Shown piece by piece: positions 56,901-64,000 of a stretch of DNA of 64,000 nucleotides. The notes beneath the pieces were generated by a model. The model saw only the letters and a list, made by a program, of their open reading frames with translations. It was not told the DNA's origin and searched no databases. The DNA is from Myxococcales bacterium (GTDB lineage: Bacteria; Myxococcota_A; Polyangia; Haliangiales; Haliangiaceae): positions 48,001 to 112,000 of the forward strand of contig CANKMW010000008.1 in NCBI GenBank assembly GCA_947483555.1, in the 5' to 3' direction. Numbering within the stretch: the first letter of the stretch is position 1; each line of letters opens with the position of its first letter. Made by a program: the position numbers and the translations under genes.

Positions 56901-59335
56901 CGCAGGAACGCTACGACGAGGGCTACGAGCGCGGCGTGCACGATCACGACGCGGCACAGATCCTGACCCGACTGCTGGTGATGCGCGACGGTGCCGGTCT
57001 GCTGGCCTTTCCCGCCGCCGCCCGCGCGCTGGCGCTGGTGTACTGGGGCGCCGACGCCTTGCCCGACGACGCGGCGGCGCGGGCGCGGTGGAGCCGGGCC
57101 GCCCAGAGCCTGGCCCGCCTGGCCGACGTGCTCGGCGATCGCGGCGCGCGCACCCAGCTGGCCGCCGAGATGGCGATCGCGATCGAGCGCTGGGCGGCGC
57201 GCGACACCACGCTCGGCGCCGGCGGGGTGAGCGGCGCCGACGCCGGGTTGGCGGCGGCGTACCTGGTCCGTGAGCTGGCGGCGCCGATCCCGCGCTTCGT
57301 CGTCAGCGGCACGGCGATCGCGATCCGCGATGCGCTGTACGGCGAGCTCGAGGCCCGCGCTGGGCGGCTCGGCTTCGACGACGATCTGCGCGCGCTGGCC
57401 GGCGCGCCGGGCGCGGCGCTGGCGCTGGCCCGCGCCTGGGTCGATGGCGTGGTGGCGAAACGACCCGAGCTGGCGGCGGCCGCCGTCGAGGCGGCGGCGC
57501 TGCTGGCCACGCCGAGCCTGGCCCGCGACACCTCGAGCGCGGCGGTGGACGCGACCGTCACCGGTCTGCTCGGGCGCCACCCGCGCATCGACGGCGGCGC
57601 GCTCGCCATCCGGCTCGACGAGCTGACCGCGCGGCTCGACCGGTTTCGCACCGTCCAGGTGCCCGCGTTCCGCGCCTATCGCACGCTGCGCGCCGAGATC
57701 GCCGCGCGCGAGCGCACCCGGCTGCGCCTCGACGAGCTGGTGCCGCGGGTGATGTCGTCGTTCGTCCGCAACCGGCTCATCGATCAGGTGTACTTGCCGC
57801 TGTGCGGCGCCAACCTGGCCAAGCAGATGGGCGCCGCCGGCGCCGCCAAGCGCACCGACCAGATGGGCATGCTGCTGCTGATCTCGCCGCCCGGTTACGG
57901 CAAGACCACGCTGATGGAGTACGTCGCGGCGCGGCTCGGCCTGGCGTTCGTCAAGGTCAACGGCCCGGCCCTCGGCCACGACGTGACCTCGCTCGATCCG
58001 GCCGAGGCGCCCAACGCGACGTCGCGGCAGGAGATCGAGAAGGTCAGCCTGGCGCTCGAGATGGGCTCCAACGTGATGCTCTACCTCGACGACATCCAGC
58101 ACACGTCGCCGGAGCTGTTGCAGAAGTTCATCTCGTTGTGCGACGCGCAGCGCAAGATCGAGGGCGTGTGGCGCGGGCGCACCCGGACCTACGACCTGCG
58201 CGGCAAGAAGTTCTGCGTGGTGATGGCCGGCAACCCGTACACCGAGAGCGGCGAGCAGTTCCGCATCCCCGACATGCTGGCCAATCGCGCCGACGTCTAC
58301 AACCTCGGCGACGTCCTCACCGGCCGGGGCGACGCGTTCGCGATGTCGTTCCTCGAGAACACGCTGACGTCGAACCCGACGCTGTCGCCGCTGGCGACCC
58401 GCGATCTCGGCGACCTCTACAAGATCATCGGCATGGCGCGGGGGGAGCCGATCCCGACCAGCGAGCTGTCGCACGGCTACGCGGCCGTCGAGCTCGAGGA
58501 GATCCTGACCGTGATCCGCCACCTGTTCGCGGCCCAGGCCACGCTGCTCAAGGTCAACCAGGAGTACATCCGCTCGGCGGCGCAGGCCGACACCTTCCGC
58601 ACCGAGCCGCCGTTCAAGCTGCAAGGCAGCTACCGCAACATGAACAAGATCGCCGAGAAGGTGGTCTCGGCGATGACGTCCGACGAGGTCGAGGCCCTGG
58701 TCGGCGATCACTACCAGGGCGAGTCGCAGACGCTCACCACCGCCGCCGAGCAGAATCTGTTGAAGCTCGGCGAGCTGCGCGGCCGGCAGACGCCGGCGCA
58801 GCTGGCGCGCTGGACCGAGATCAAGGCCGAGTTCGTGCGCCAGCGCCGCATGGGCGGCGGCGACGACGATCCGGTGACGCGGCTGGTCGGCACGCTGTCG
58901 GGGCTGGGTGCCGAACTGGGCGCGATCCGGGCCGCGCTCGGTACGGTTGGCGGCAGCGCCGAGCTGGGCAAGGAGGTCCGCGATCTGCGCGACGCGATGA
59001 CGATGGCGGCCAAGAAGGCGTCAGCCGACGCCGCCACCCGCGATCCCGAGGACTGGCTGGCGCCCCGCCTCGACGCCCTCGCCGAGACGCTGCGGGCCCA
59101 GGTCGCGCGCCCGCAGCGCGAGCCGACCCATGGCGGCAACGGCGAGACCGCTGCCGCCGCTGCTGCCGCCGCCGAGCTGCTCGCCCAGGTCCGCCGCATC
59201 GAAGAAACCCTGGTGCCCGTCATCGGCGCCGCCGTCGAGCAACGCGCCGGCGATCAGGCCCTCGCCCTCAAGATGGTTCAGATCATCGAGCTCCTCGAGC
59301 AGCTCGACGCCCGCCTCGGCGGCACCGCCCGCTGA
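53996..59335 (+). CDS. Giant DUF3686-type AAA ATPase linked to flotillin
   Basis: 1,779 residues. The N-terminal ~480 residues are beta-rich (VGGHLLLGYDVFLGLKAETR, FRETAWRYLVFDPRSKKVI) and match my memory of DUF3686 in proteins annotated as ATPases involved in DNA repair. Helical coiled regions span ~490-860. The C-terminal AAA domain has a Walker A ending GYGKTT at 1300-1305, Walker B acidic pair Asp1365-Asp1366 (LYLDDIQHTSPELLQKF) and sensor Asn in VVMAGNPYTE. A Gln/Ala-rich tail closes it. The DNA repair label is old annotation, not evidence; its place behind the flotillin suggests a membrane-linked remodelling role. ATG chosen after an AGGAGC site. Confidence 0.85.
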   Translation: MADVDAALTGGNYEVLRQRLAAGGQELARRADALNTRRKAVFGTTEPQLIATERLRTEHNCAPVDIVAVGGHLLLGYDVFLGLKAETRLADVLALHRFEPLTTPGADGGFDTAALPPEAQDFLTGADLERDFANLYRYYRDARLIHLIKRDTQLLAVFQAGATWKDQKVLRWRIEPNGHVVYVDDRGERDLAAIFPAAYDFEWREVTRDHQVSGKHPHYNLLDIVFVECVGGTLTIKVEDNTESGQGVYEEPVDDVNQSLDDARIFFAPIGKPGGLILLKLLPFRETAWRYLVFDPRSKKVIRADGIGQGCRSLPEDHGVIFPGGYVLVGGDHKRFDGDASDYVLQRELRSPNGEDVLYVYQRGADGSYLLYPYNLINKAVAAPITCSGYSLFADGLMVVMRQASAEPTRVHPMQVWKTPFSSAEHAASAPTDGSYLAKVGNADLVRGLSDALSIARLASAEQPQRTTFEDILALATRAGDAYYWLGHADAGDLKGAVADVKSTAKLILDEYEKVVALEAEARKVLTEAQAVVSERLRATRSEGWDKVEPFLEALTGLRGLRGQLISKKEVRFIDVAKLEVLEKEVAVGFERVTTDCVAFLARGDAFGELVARAGGLAQRVGELTTAVEVKPVRVQIDEVAGGLDLLGNVIGSLKIDDATRRTAILENITDAFGQVNRARATIEGRHRELAGKEGRAEFGAQVKLLTQSVASALAQCDTPERCDQELTRLLVQLEELEGRFADVDELTAELADKREEIVDSVGARKQLLAAERQRRAANLQKAAQRILEGVARRAAGLASADEVNAYFASDAMVQKLRDIGGELGALGDGVKADELEARLKAARQDALRGQRDKTDLFEGDGDLIRFGDHRFPVNKQPLELMIVPHDDGLAVHLAGTDFYERLTDEALVAARSFWAQDLPSESAEVYRGEYLATSVLAEAEAGRGALTIAALHDHVRAETLESTLRQIAQERYDEGYERGVHDHDAAQILTRLLVMRDGAGLLAFPAAARALALVYWGADALPDDAAARARWSRAAQSLARLADVLGDRGARTQLAAEMAIAIERWAARDTTLGAGGVSGADAGLAAAYLVRELAAPIPRFVVSGTAIAIRDALYGELEARAGRLGFDDDLRALAGAPGAALALARAWVDGVVAKRPELAAAAVEAAALLATPSLARDTSSAAVDATVTGLLGRHPRIDGGALAIRLDELTARLDRFRTVQVPAFRAYRTLRAEIAARERTRLRLDELVPRVMSSFVRNRLIDQVYLPLCGANLAKQMGAAGAAKRTDQMGMLLLISPPGYGKTTLMEYVAARLGLAFVKVNGPALGHDVTSLDPAEAPNATSRQEIEKVSLALEMGSNVMLYLDDIQHTSPELLQKFISLCDAQRKIEGVWRGRTRTYDLRGKKFCVVMAGNPYTESGEQFRIPDMLANRADVYNLGDVLTGRGDAFAMSFLENTLTSNPTLSPLATRDLGDLYKIIGMARGEPIPTSELSHGYAAVELEEILTVIRHLFAAQATLLKVNQEYIRSAAQADTFRTEPPFKLQGSYRNMNKIAEKVVSAMTSDEVEALVGDHYQGESQTLTTAAEQNLLKLGELRGRQTPAQLARWTEIKAEFVRQRRMGGGDDDPVTRLVGTLSGLGAELGAIRAALGTVGGSAELGKEVRDLRDAMTMAAKKASADAATRDPEDWLAPRLDALAETLRAQVARPQREPTHGGNGETAAAAAAAAELLAQVRRIEETLVPVIGAAVEQRAGDQALALKMVQIIELLEQLDARLGGTAR

Positions 59336-59337
59336 AG

Positions 59338-59516
59338 GTGGCAAGGGTCGCGCCCAAGAAGGGCACGCTCAAGGAGGTGATGGACCAGGTCGAGCGCTGG
59401 CTGATCTCCGAAGCATTGCGAGACCATGGCAGCAGGCAGCAACAAGACCCGCACGGCCGCCACCCTGGGATCACCCGCGAGGGGTGCACAAGAAGCTCGA
59501 CAAACTCGGCCTGTGA
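59338..59516 (+). pseudogene. Decayed C-terminal fragment of a sigma-54 activator (Fis-type helix-turn-helix)
   Basis: One frame reads GTLKEVMDQVERWLISEALRDHG, typical of the linker and first helix of an NtrC-type DNA-binding domain. The next helix, SNKTRTAATLG, is in a second frame, GITREG returns to the first, and the last helix, VHKKLDKLGL with its stop, is in the third. Joined, these make a normal Fis-type ending, so at least three small indels have broken it. Nothing of the receiver or AAA+ domain remains: the fragment starts directly after the preceding stop, implying a deletion. Confidence 0.75.
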
Positions 59517-59555
59517 CTCAGGAAGATTTCGCGCGTCGAATCCGTAAGATACGGC

Positions 59556-62500
59556 ATGAGCTTCAGGCGCCGCGGTTGGACGTCGGGGGACTCCAGCGTT
59601 GGTGAGGTCGACGCGGGTCCCGCGCCCGGCAAGCGCACCCTGACCGGCGCCCTGCAGGCCAAGGCGGCGGGCGCGCCGGCCGACGACGTCACCAACTTTC
59701 AAGGGCTGGCCAGCAGCACGGTCGGCGGCGATCAGCCGCCGCCGGTGGCGCCGATCGCTGCGCCGTCGTCGGGCGAGAGCTTCCTCGCCAGCCTCGGCGC
59801 GCGGCCGGTCGCCACCGAGGGCGGCCCCAGCGCGGTGGCCCTCGTCGCAGCGCCTCCGGCACTGGCGGCGCAGGCCGATCAGCTACCCGCGCCGCCGCCG
59901 CCGCAACCGACGTCGCCGCAGGTGAGCGCCGCGGTGATCCACGGGGTCGCCGCCGAAGCGCGCACCGAGCGAGCTGCGCCGGCTCGGGCGCCGACCGCGC
60001 CGGCGACGCCGCCTAGCCCGGCGCCGGCCGCGCCGATCGTCAACTCGGCGCCGACGCGAGAGCGAGCGGAGACCGCGATCGAGGTGCCTGCAGATCCGCG
60101 CGTCGCGCAGCCGAGCGCGCTGCCGGAGCCGCGGCCGGCGGTGGACGTCGCGGTGGTTCCGGCGGCGCCGGTGGCGTTGCCGGTGCCGGTGCCGCGCGGG
60201 GGGAACGCGGCGGCGCCGAATGCGGAGGTCACGGCGCAAGCGGCGACGGTGCACAGCACGGTGGCGTCCGATCTGAGCGCGCTGGGAGCGGCGATGACGG
60301 CGGCGGGCGCGAGCGGGCTGGACGGACTCCGGCTCGACGGCGCGCTCGGCGCGGCGGTGCAGACGGCCCACGATCCGGCGGCGCGGCGAACTGCGATGAG
60401 CGCGATCGATGGACTGTCGACCGGCTTCCGCGAGGGTGCCGGCGAGCTGGCGGCGGCGCGGCCACCTCAGCCTCAGCGCGACGCACAAGGACCAGGTCGC
60501 GCGGCCTCCGAGAATCAGCGCGAGGTCGCGCGGATCGCCAGCCAGACCTTCGGAACGATGGCGGAGGCGGTGGGCGAGACCGGCACCGGCGCGCTGGCGA
60601 GCTTCGGCCAGGGCGCGGGGCAGCTGCAGGCGCCGGCGATGCCGAGCGAGGCAACCAATGCGGCGCAGCGGAGCGAGACGGCCGCGACCGCGATGACGAC
60701 CGCACAGCGGGAAACCTCGGGGCGCCTGGGCGCGAGCTCCGCACGCGTGGTGACCGACGTGGCAGAGGGGGCGGCGCAGAACCGCACCGGCTTCGGCACG
60801 GTGGCACAGACCGCGACCGGCACGATCGGCAACCTCGGCGCTCAGCGGACCGACGCCGTGGGCACCGTCGGATCGACCGGTCACGGCGCGATGAACCAGG
60901 GCCGCCAACTGGCGGCGAGCGGGCTGGCGGCGCTGGGCGGACAGCGGCGCGACGCAACCCGGACCGACAGCGCAGCTGCGCAGGCCCGACACGGCGAGCG
61001 CGCCGGCATGGTGAGCTCGACGATCGCGAACGCCGTCACCCCGGCGGCGGCTGCCGAGGAGGCGCCGCCGCCGGGGCCTGCTCAGGCCGCACCGGCGGAA
61101 GCCAACGCCGCGCCCGCCGCGGAAGCCAACGCCGCGCCCGCCGGGGAAGCCAACGCCGCGCCCGCCGGGGAAGCCAACGCCGCGCCTGCCGTGGAAGCCG
61201 CGACGCCAGCACCTGCCGCCACCGCAGCCAACGTCGCTGCGAAGAACGAGACGGCCCCCGCGGCACCCGTACCCACTGCCGAGGCATCCGCACCTCCGGC
61301 GCCGGCTGAGGCCGCGGCACCTGCTGCTGCCAACGCGCCCGCGCCCGCCGCTGCTGCGAACGCACCCGCGCCTGCTGCCAACGCGCCCGCGCCCGCCGCT
61401 GCTGCGAACGCACCCGCACCCGACGCTGCCAACGCGCCCGCGCCTGCCGCTGCTGCGAACGCACCCGCACCTGCCGCTGCTGCGAACGCACCCGCACCCG
61501 ACGCTGCCAACGCACCCGCCGTTGCCAACGCCCCCGCGCCCGCACCTGCGGCCAGCGCGCCCGCACCTGCGGCCAGCGCGCCCGCACCCGCGCCCGCGCC
61601 TGCGGCCAACGCGCCCGCGCCTGCGCCGAACGCACCCGCGCCCGCCGCTGCTGCGAACGCGCCAGCCCCCGCGCCTGCGGCCAACGCGCGCGCCCCCAAG
61701 CCCGCAGCGGCCGGTCGCCCCACAGCGCCCGCGGCACCCGCAGCGCCCGCGCGTGCGCCCGCCCCTTCCGTCGCGCCCGCGCCCGCGCCTGCGCCCGCAC
61801 CGACGATCGGCGCCGACGCCGGCGCGATCGCCTCGCCGATCAGCAACTGGGCGCGTCCGCTGACCTCGACGCTCGCCGGAGGCATGCCCAATTCGGGCGC
61901 GGTCACCGGCGTTCTCGACGGCGCCGGCGACGGGCTGAAGCAGGCGATCGAGCGCACCACCCAGCCTCTCACCGCCGCGGGCGAGCAGCGCGACGCCGAG
62001 CTGATGTCCCACGCGCAGCAACTCGGCGACGACATCGACGCCACGAGCAACATGTGCGTCGCGGACATCCAGCAGACCGCCGCCGCCGACGACGCCGAGG
62101 CCCTCGTCTGCAGGGAACAGAGCGTCACCGAGCTCCAGGCGGAACGTCAGGTGTGCGAGGAGGGTCTCCAGCAGTCCCGCCAGACCGCCCAGACCGGCAC
62201 CAGCGACTCGGCCTCCCAGGCGACGGATCAGGTCTGCCAGCTCGGGCAGAACCAGAGCCACGACATCTGCGACCGGATCAACGAGCTCCGCGCCCAGATC
62301 GAGCAGACGTCCGCCGAGCAGGCCGCGCGCGTCGACACCGCCCTCACCGACGCCACCACGCACATCGAGACCGAGCGGGACGAGCGCTCCACCGAGGTCC
62401 GCGAGTCGGCGACGACCGCGCGCACCGACCTGCTCACCACCTCGCAGCAGGAGCGCGATCGGGTCCTGGAGAGCTTCCGGATCGAGTCCGAGGCGATCAC

Positions 62501-64000
62501 CGCGCACGCCGAGTCCGAGCGGCAGCGGTTGCAGGACGAGACCCAGCGGCTCGCCGTCGAGACCCTCGAGCACGGCGCCATCGAAGCCGATCGCGTGCTC
62601 GCCGAGGGCACCGCTCACGCCGCCGACGTGCGTACGCACGGCGAGGCGGCCGCGGGGGGCATCGAGACGAGCGCCACGACCCGCGCCACCGCCGAGGTCG
62701 CGCGCGGCGAGGCCCGCGCCACCCAGCTCACGACCGACGCCGCGACGCGGGTCGCCGCGCTGCCCGCCGGCGACACCAGCGGCACCACGATCACCACGAT
62801 CGCCGCCCAGCGCGCCGCCAGCGCGCGCACGCTGGCGGCCGGCCACGCCGGCGAGATCCGCGAGCAAGGCCGCACCGAGGCCGCCGCCATCCGCACGCGG
62901 TCCGAGGCCGACGCGGTCCAGCTCGAGGCCGACGCCCAGACCTTCGCCGACGAGATCCGCGCCCACGCCGACCAGGACGCCCGCGACCTCGAGCAGATGG
63001 GCGCCGATTCGCTGGTGCGGATCGATGACGAGGAAACGACCGGCCTGGCCGAGCTCGAGGCCAGCCGCGACGCCGGCGTCACCGCCATCGAGGAGCAGCT
63101 CACCCAGGGTGAGGCCGAGATCGCGCAGCAGCGCGACGACGCCCTCGCCGAGCTCGAGCGGATCGCCGCCGACGCCCTGGCCAACGCCCAGACCGAGCAC
63201 GACCTCGCGATCGCCGACATCGAGGCCCTGCTCCAGGAAGCGCTCGCCCGCCTCGACTGCAACAGCCAGGAGGACCTCGCCGACCTCGAGCAGATGGTCG
63301 CCGACGCCGAGCGCATGATCCAGGAGCGTGCGGATCAGGCGGTCGACCGGATCGACGCCGAGGCCGAGCAAGCGTCGCAGCGCATGCAGGAGACCGCCGA
63401 CCAGGCGATCGCCGGCATCGAGCAGACCGCGCAGCAGCGCTCGGCCGCGATCACGCAGGCGGCCTCCGACGCGACCGCCCAGATGCAGAGCATCTCGGAG
63501 AACGCGCGCACCGCGATCACCACGGCGACCGACACGGCGATCGCCGAGATCTCCACCGAGCAGGAGGCGCGGATCGCCGAGCTCTGGGCGGTGAGCGATG
63601 ACGCGTCGGCGATCCTCGAGCAGTCTCGCCAGACCGCCCGCGCCGCGACCGACGCGCAGGTCGCCGCCTCGGGCCACGAGCCGCCGCGCGCCGGCCTCGG
63701 TCAGTTCGAGGTCGTGCCCGACAACTTCGTCGGGCCGCTGGCGCCCAACCAGATCCGCCAGTCACAGCACGACTCGCTCATGGCCGGCGGCTTCGACACC
63801 TTCGACGTCGTGCCCAACGACGTCGTCGGACCGTTGCAAGCCAACCAGATGCGCCAGGACGACTACAACCGGATGCAAGCTGGGTGGCTGCGCATGGATC
63901 AGGGACAGGGAATGGCGCTGACCGGAACCCCGGCGGACCAGCAGATGATGCGCGACCGCCTGTCCCACGGCATCAGCACCTCGGAGGACTTCCGCACCAC
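59556..64000 (+). CDS. Very large Ala/Pro-rich coiled-coil protein with N-terminal APGKRT element, partial
   Basis: The frame is open from the ATG to the window end, at least 1,481 residues, with no stop. Residues ~22-30 read PAPGKRTLT, matching the element of the DUF4157 protein at 19365. Residues ~60-250 and ~505-750 are Ala/Pro-rich; the latter holds many ANAPAPAA units. Residues ~260-500 are helical and Gln/Thr/Ala-rich. Residues ~800-1375 form long coiled coils (QQERDRVLESFRIESEA) with six scattered cysteines. Two copies of a 19-residue motif follow at 1384 and 1416. No signal peptide or membrane span. Function unknown; possibly an injected toxin or structural cargo, with the active end outside the window. 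Confidence 0.85.
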   Translation, partial: MSFRRRGWTSGDSSVGEVDAGPAPGKRTLTGALQAKAAGAPADDVTNFQGLASSTVGGDQPPPVAPIAAPSSGESFLASLGARPVATEGGPSAVALVAAPPALAAQADQLPAPPPPQPTSPQVSAAVIHGVAAEARTERAAPARAPTAPATPPSPAPAAPIVNSAPTRERAETAIEVPADPRVAQPSALPEPRPAVDVAVVPAAPVALPVPVPRGGNAAAPNAEVTAQAATVHSTVASDLSALGAAMTAAGASGLDGLRLDGALGAAVQTAHDPAARRTAMSAIDGLSTGFREGAGELAAARPPQPQRDAQGPGRAASENQREVARIASQTFGTMAEAVGETGTGALASFGQGAGQLQAPAMPSEATNAAQRSETAATAMTTAQRETSGRLGASSARVVTDVAEGAAQNRTGFGTVAQTATGTIGNLGAQRTDAVGTVGSTGHGAMNQGRQLAASGLAALGGQRRDATRTDSAAAQARHGERAGMVSSTIANAVTPAAAAEEAPPPGPAQAAPAEANAAPAAEANAAPAGEANAAPAGEANAAPAVEAATPAPAATAANVAAKNETAPAAPVPTAEASAPPAPAEAAAPAAANAPAPAAAANAPAPAANAPAPAAAANAPAPDAANAPAPAAAANAPAPAAAANAPAPDAANAPAVANAPAPAPAASAPAPAASAPAPAPAPAANAPAPAPNAPAPAAAANAPAPAPAANARAPKPAAAGRPTAPAAPAAPARAPAPSVAPAPAPAPAPTIGADAGAIASPISNWARPLTSTLAGGMPNSGAVTGVLDGAGDGLKQAIERTTQPLTAAGEQRDAELMSHAQQLGDDIDATSNMCVADIQQTAAADDAEALVCREQSVTELQAERQVCEEGLQQSRQTAQTGTSDSASQATDQVCQLGQNQSHDICDRINELRAQIEQTSAEQAARVDTALTDATTHIETERDERSTEVRESATTARTDLLTTSQQERDRVLESFRIESEAITAHAESERQRLQDETQRLAVETLEHGAIEADRVLAEGTAHAADVRTHGEAAAGGIETSATTRATAEVARGEARATQLTTDAATRVAALPAGDTSGTTITTIAAQRAASARTLAAGHAGEIREQGRTEAAAIRTRSEADAVQLEADAQTFADEIRAHADQDARDLEQMGADSLVRIDDEETTGLAELEASRDAGVTAIEEQLTQGEAEIAQQRDDALAELERIAADALANAQTEHDLAIADIEALLQEALARLDCNSQEDLADLEQMVADAERMIQERADQAVDRIDAEAEQASQRMQETADQAIAGIEQTAQQRSAAITQAASDATAQMQSISENARTAITTATDTAIAEISTEQEARIAELWAVSDDASAILEQSRQTARAATDAQVAASGHEPPRAGLGQFEVVPDNFVGPLAPNQIRQSQHDSLMAGGFDTFDVVPNDVVGPLQANQMRQDDYNRMQAGWLRMDQGQGMALTGTPADQQMMRDRLSHGISTSEDFRT
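63705..63857 (+). repeat. Two copies of a 57-base coding repeat, 96 bases apart
   Basis: The protein units FEVVPDNFVGPLAPNQIRQ and FDVVPNDVVGPLQANQMRQ share 13 of 19 positions. They start at residues 1384 and 1416 of the large coiled-coil protein and directly follow its last helix. The fixed 32-residue spacing suggests a short tandem module and perhaps more copies beyond, though none is seen in the next 45 residues. Confidence 0.8.

Noticed and set aside
55040..58711. Minus-strand open frame of 1,223 codons
   Set aside because: Antisense to the AAA ATPase gene, which has clear Walker motifs. Long antisense frames are expected at this GC content.
59883..63677. Minus-strand open frame of 1,264 codons
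   Set aside because: It is antisense to the large plus-strand coiled-coil protein. Its translation is Gly/Arg-rich and domain-free, and the plus frame shows coherent heptads and repeats.

Overview
The window is uniformly GC-rich DNA with tightly packed genes, many 4-bp ATGA/GTGA overlaps, two-component and sigma-54 regulators, two membrane Ser/Thr kinases, many lipoproteins with von Willebrand or MopE-like modules, a DUF4157 protein and multiheme cytochromes. Together these point to a myxobacterium (Myxococcota, perhaps the Haliangiales/Kofleriaceae side of Polyangia). The taxonomic call is inference from gene content. No rRNA, tRNA, CRISPR array, insertion sequence or phage was recognised, and no gene-free stretch exceeds 300 bases.

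Region by region. 1-6913 (minus): an oxidative pentose phosphate operon, zwf-pgl-pgi-tal-gnd, running into a glycogen phosphorylase cut by the window edge. 7005-9172 (minus): two exported proteins, a beta-barrel and a coiled-coil. 9377-11370 (plus): alkylation repair, an Ada-type sensor fused to an AlkA glycosylase plus a separate O6-methylguanine methyltransferase. 11447-14851 (minus): an NtrC-type regulator with its kinase, and a CBS protein. 14951-22409: a large AAA+ ATPase resembling those of extracellular contractile injection systems (eCIS), a lipoprotein, a DUF4157/zinc-peptidase protein behind a good sigma-54 promoter match, and an FHA sigma-54 activator. 22412-28539: a TPR protein, a MopE-like lipoprotein, a Ser/Thr kinase, argC and a VWA lipoprotein. 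28546-34964: rplM-rpsI with promoter and terminator, nadK, recN, a CBS protein, a lipoprotein and a GST-like protein. 34992-39009: a small membrane protein and a DUF1501 plus c-type cytochrome lipoprotein pair.

39098-49206 holds the most striking system: five genes, each overlapping the next by one to four bases. They encode a Ser/Thr kinase; a pseudokinase fused through a membrane span to a pentaheme cytochrome c; a protein with two cyclic-nucleotide-binding domains, four [4Fe-4S] motifs and a membrane domain; a tetraheme/ferredoxin/flavoprotein fusion; and a VWA protein. I infer a membrane electron-transfer chain, NAD(P)H-FAD-FeS-heme, gated by phosphorylation and cyclic nucleotides.

49231-50248 (minus) is an ArsR regulator and membrane protein behind a palindromic operator. 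50456-59335 is a YqiJ-like/short SPFH/flotillin/giant DUF3686-type AAA ATPase operon. A decayed Fis-type helix-turn-helix fragment follows. From 59556 an open reading frame of at least 1,481 codons runs off the window; it encodes an Ala/Pro-rich coiled-coil protein sharing an N-terminal APGKRT motif with the DUF4157 protein, so both may be cargo of an injection system encoded elsewhere.
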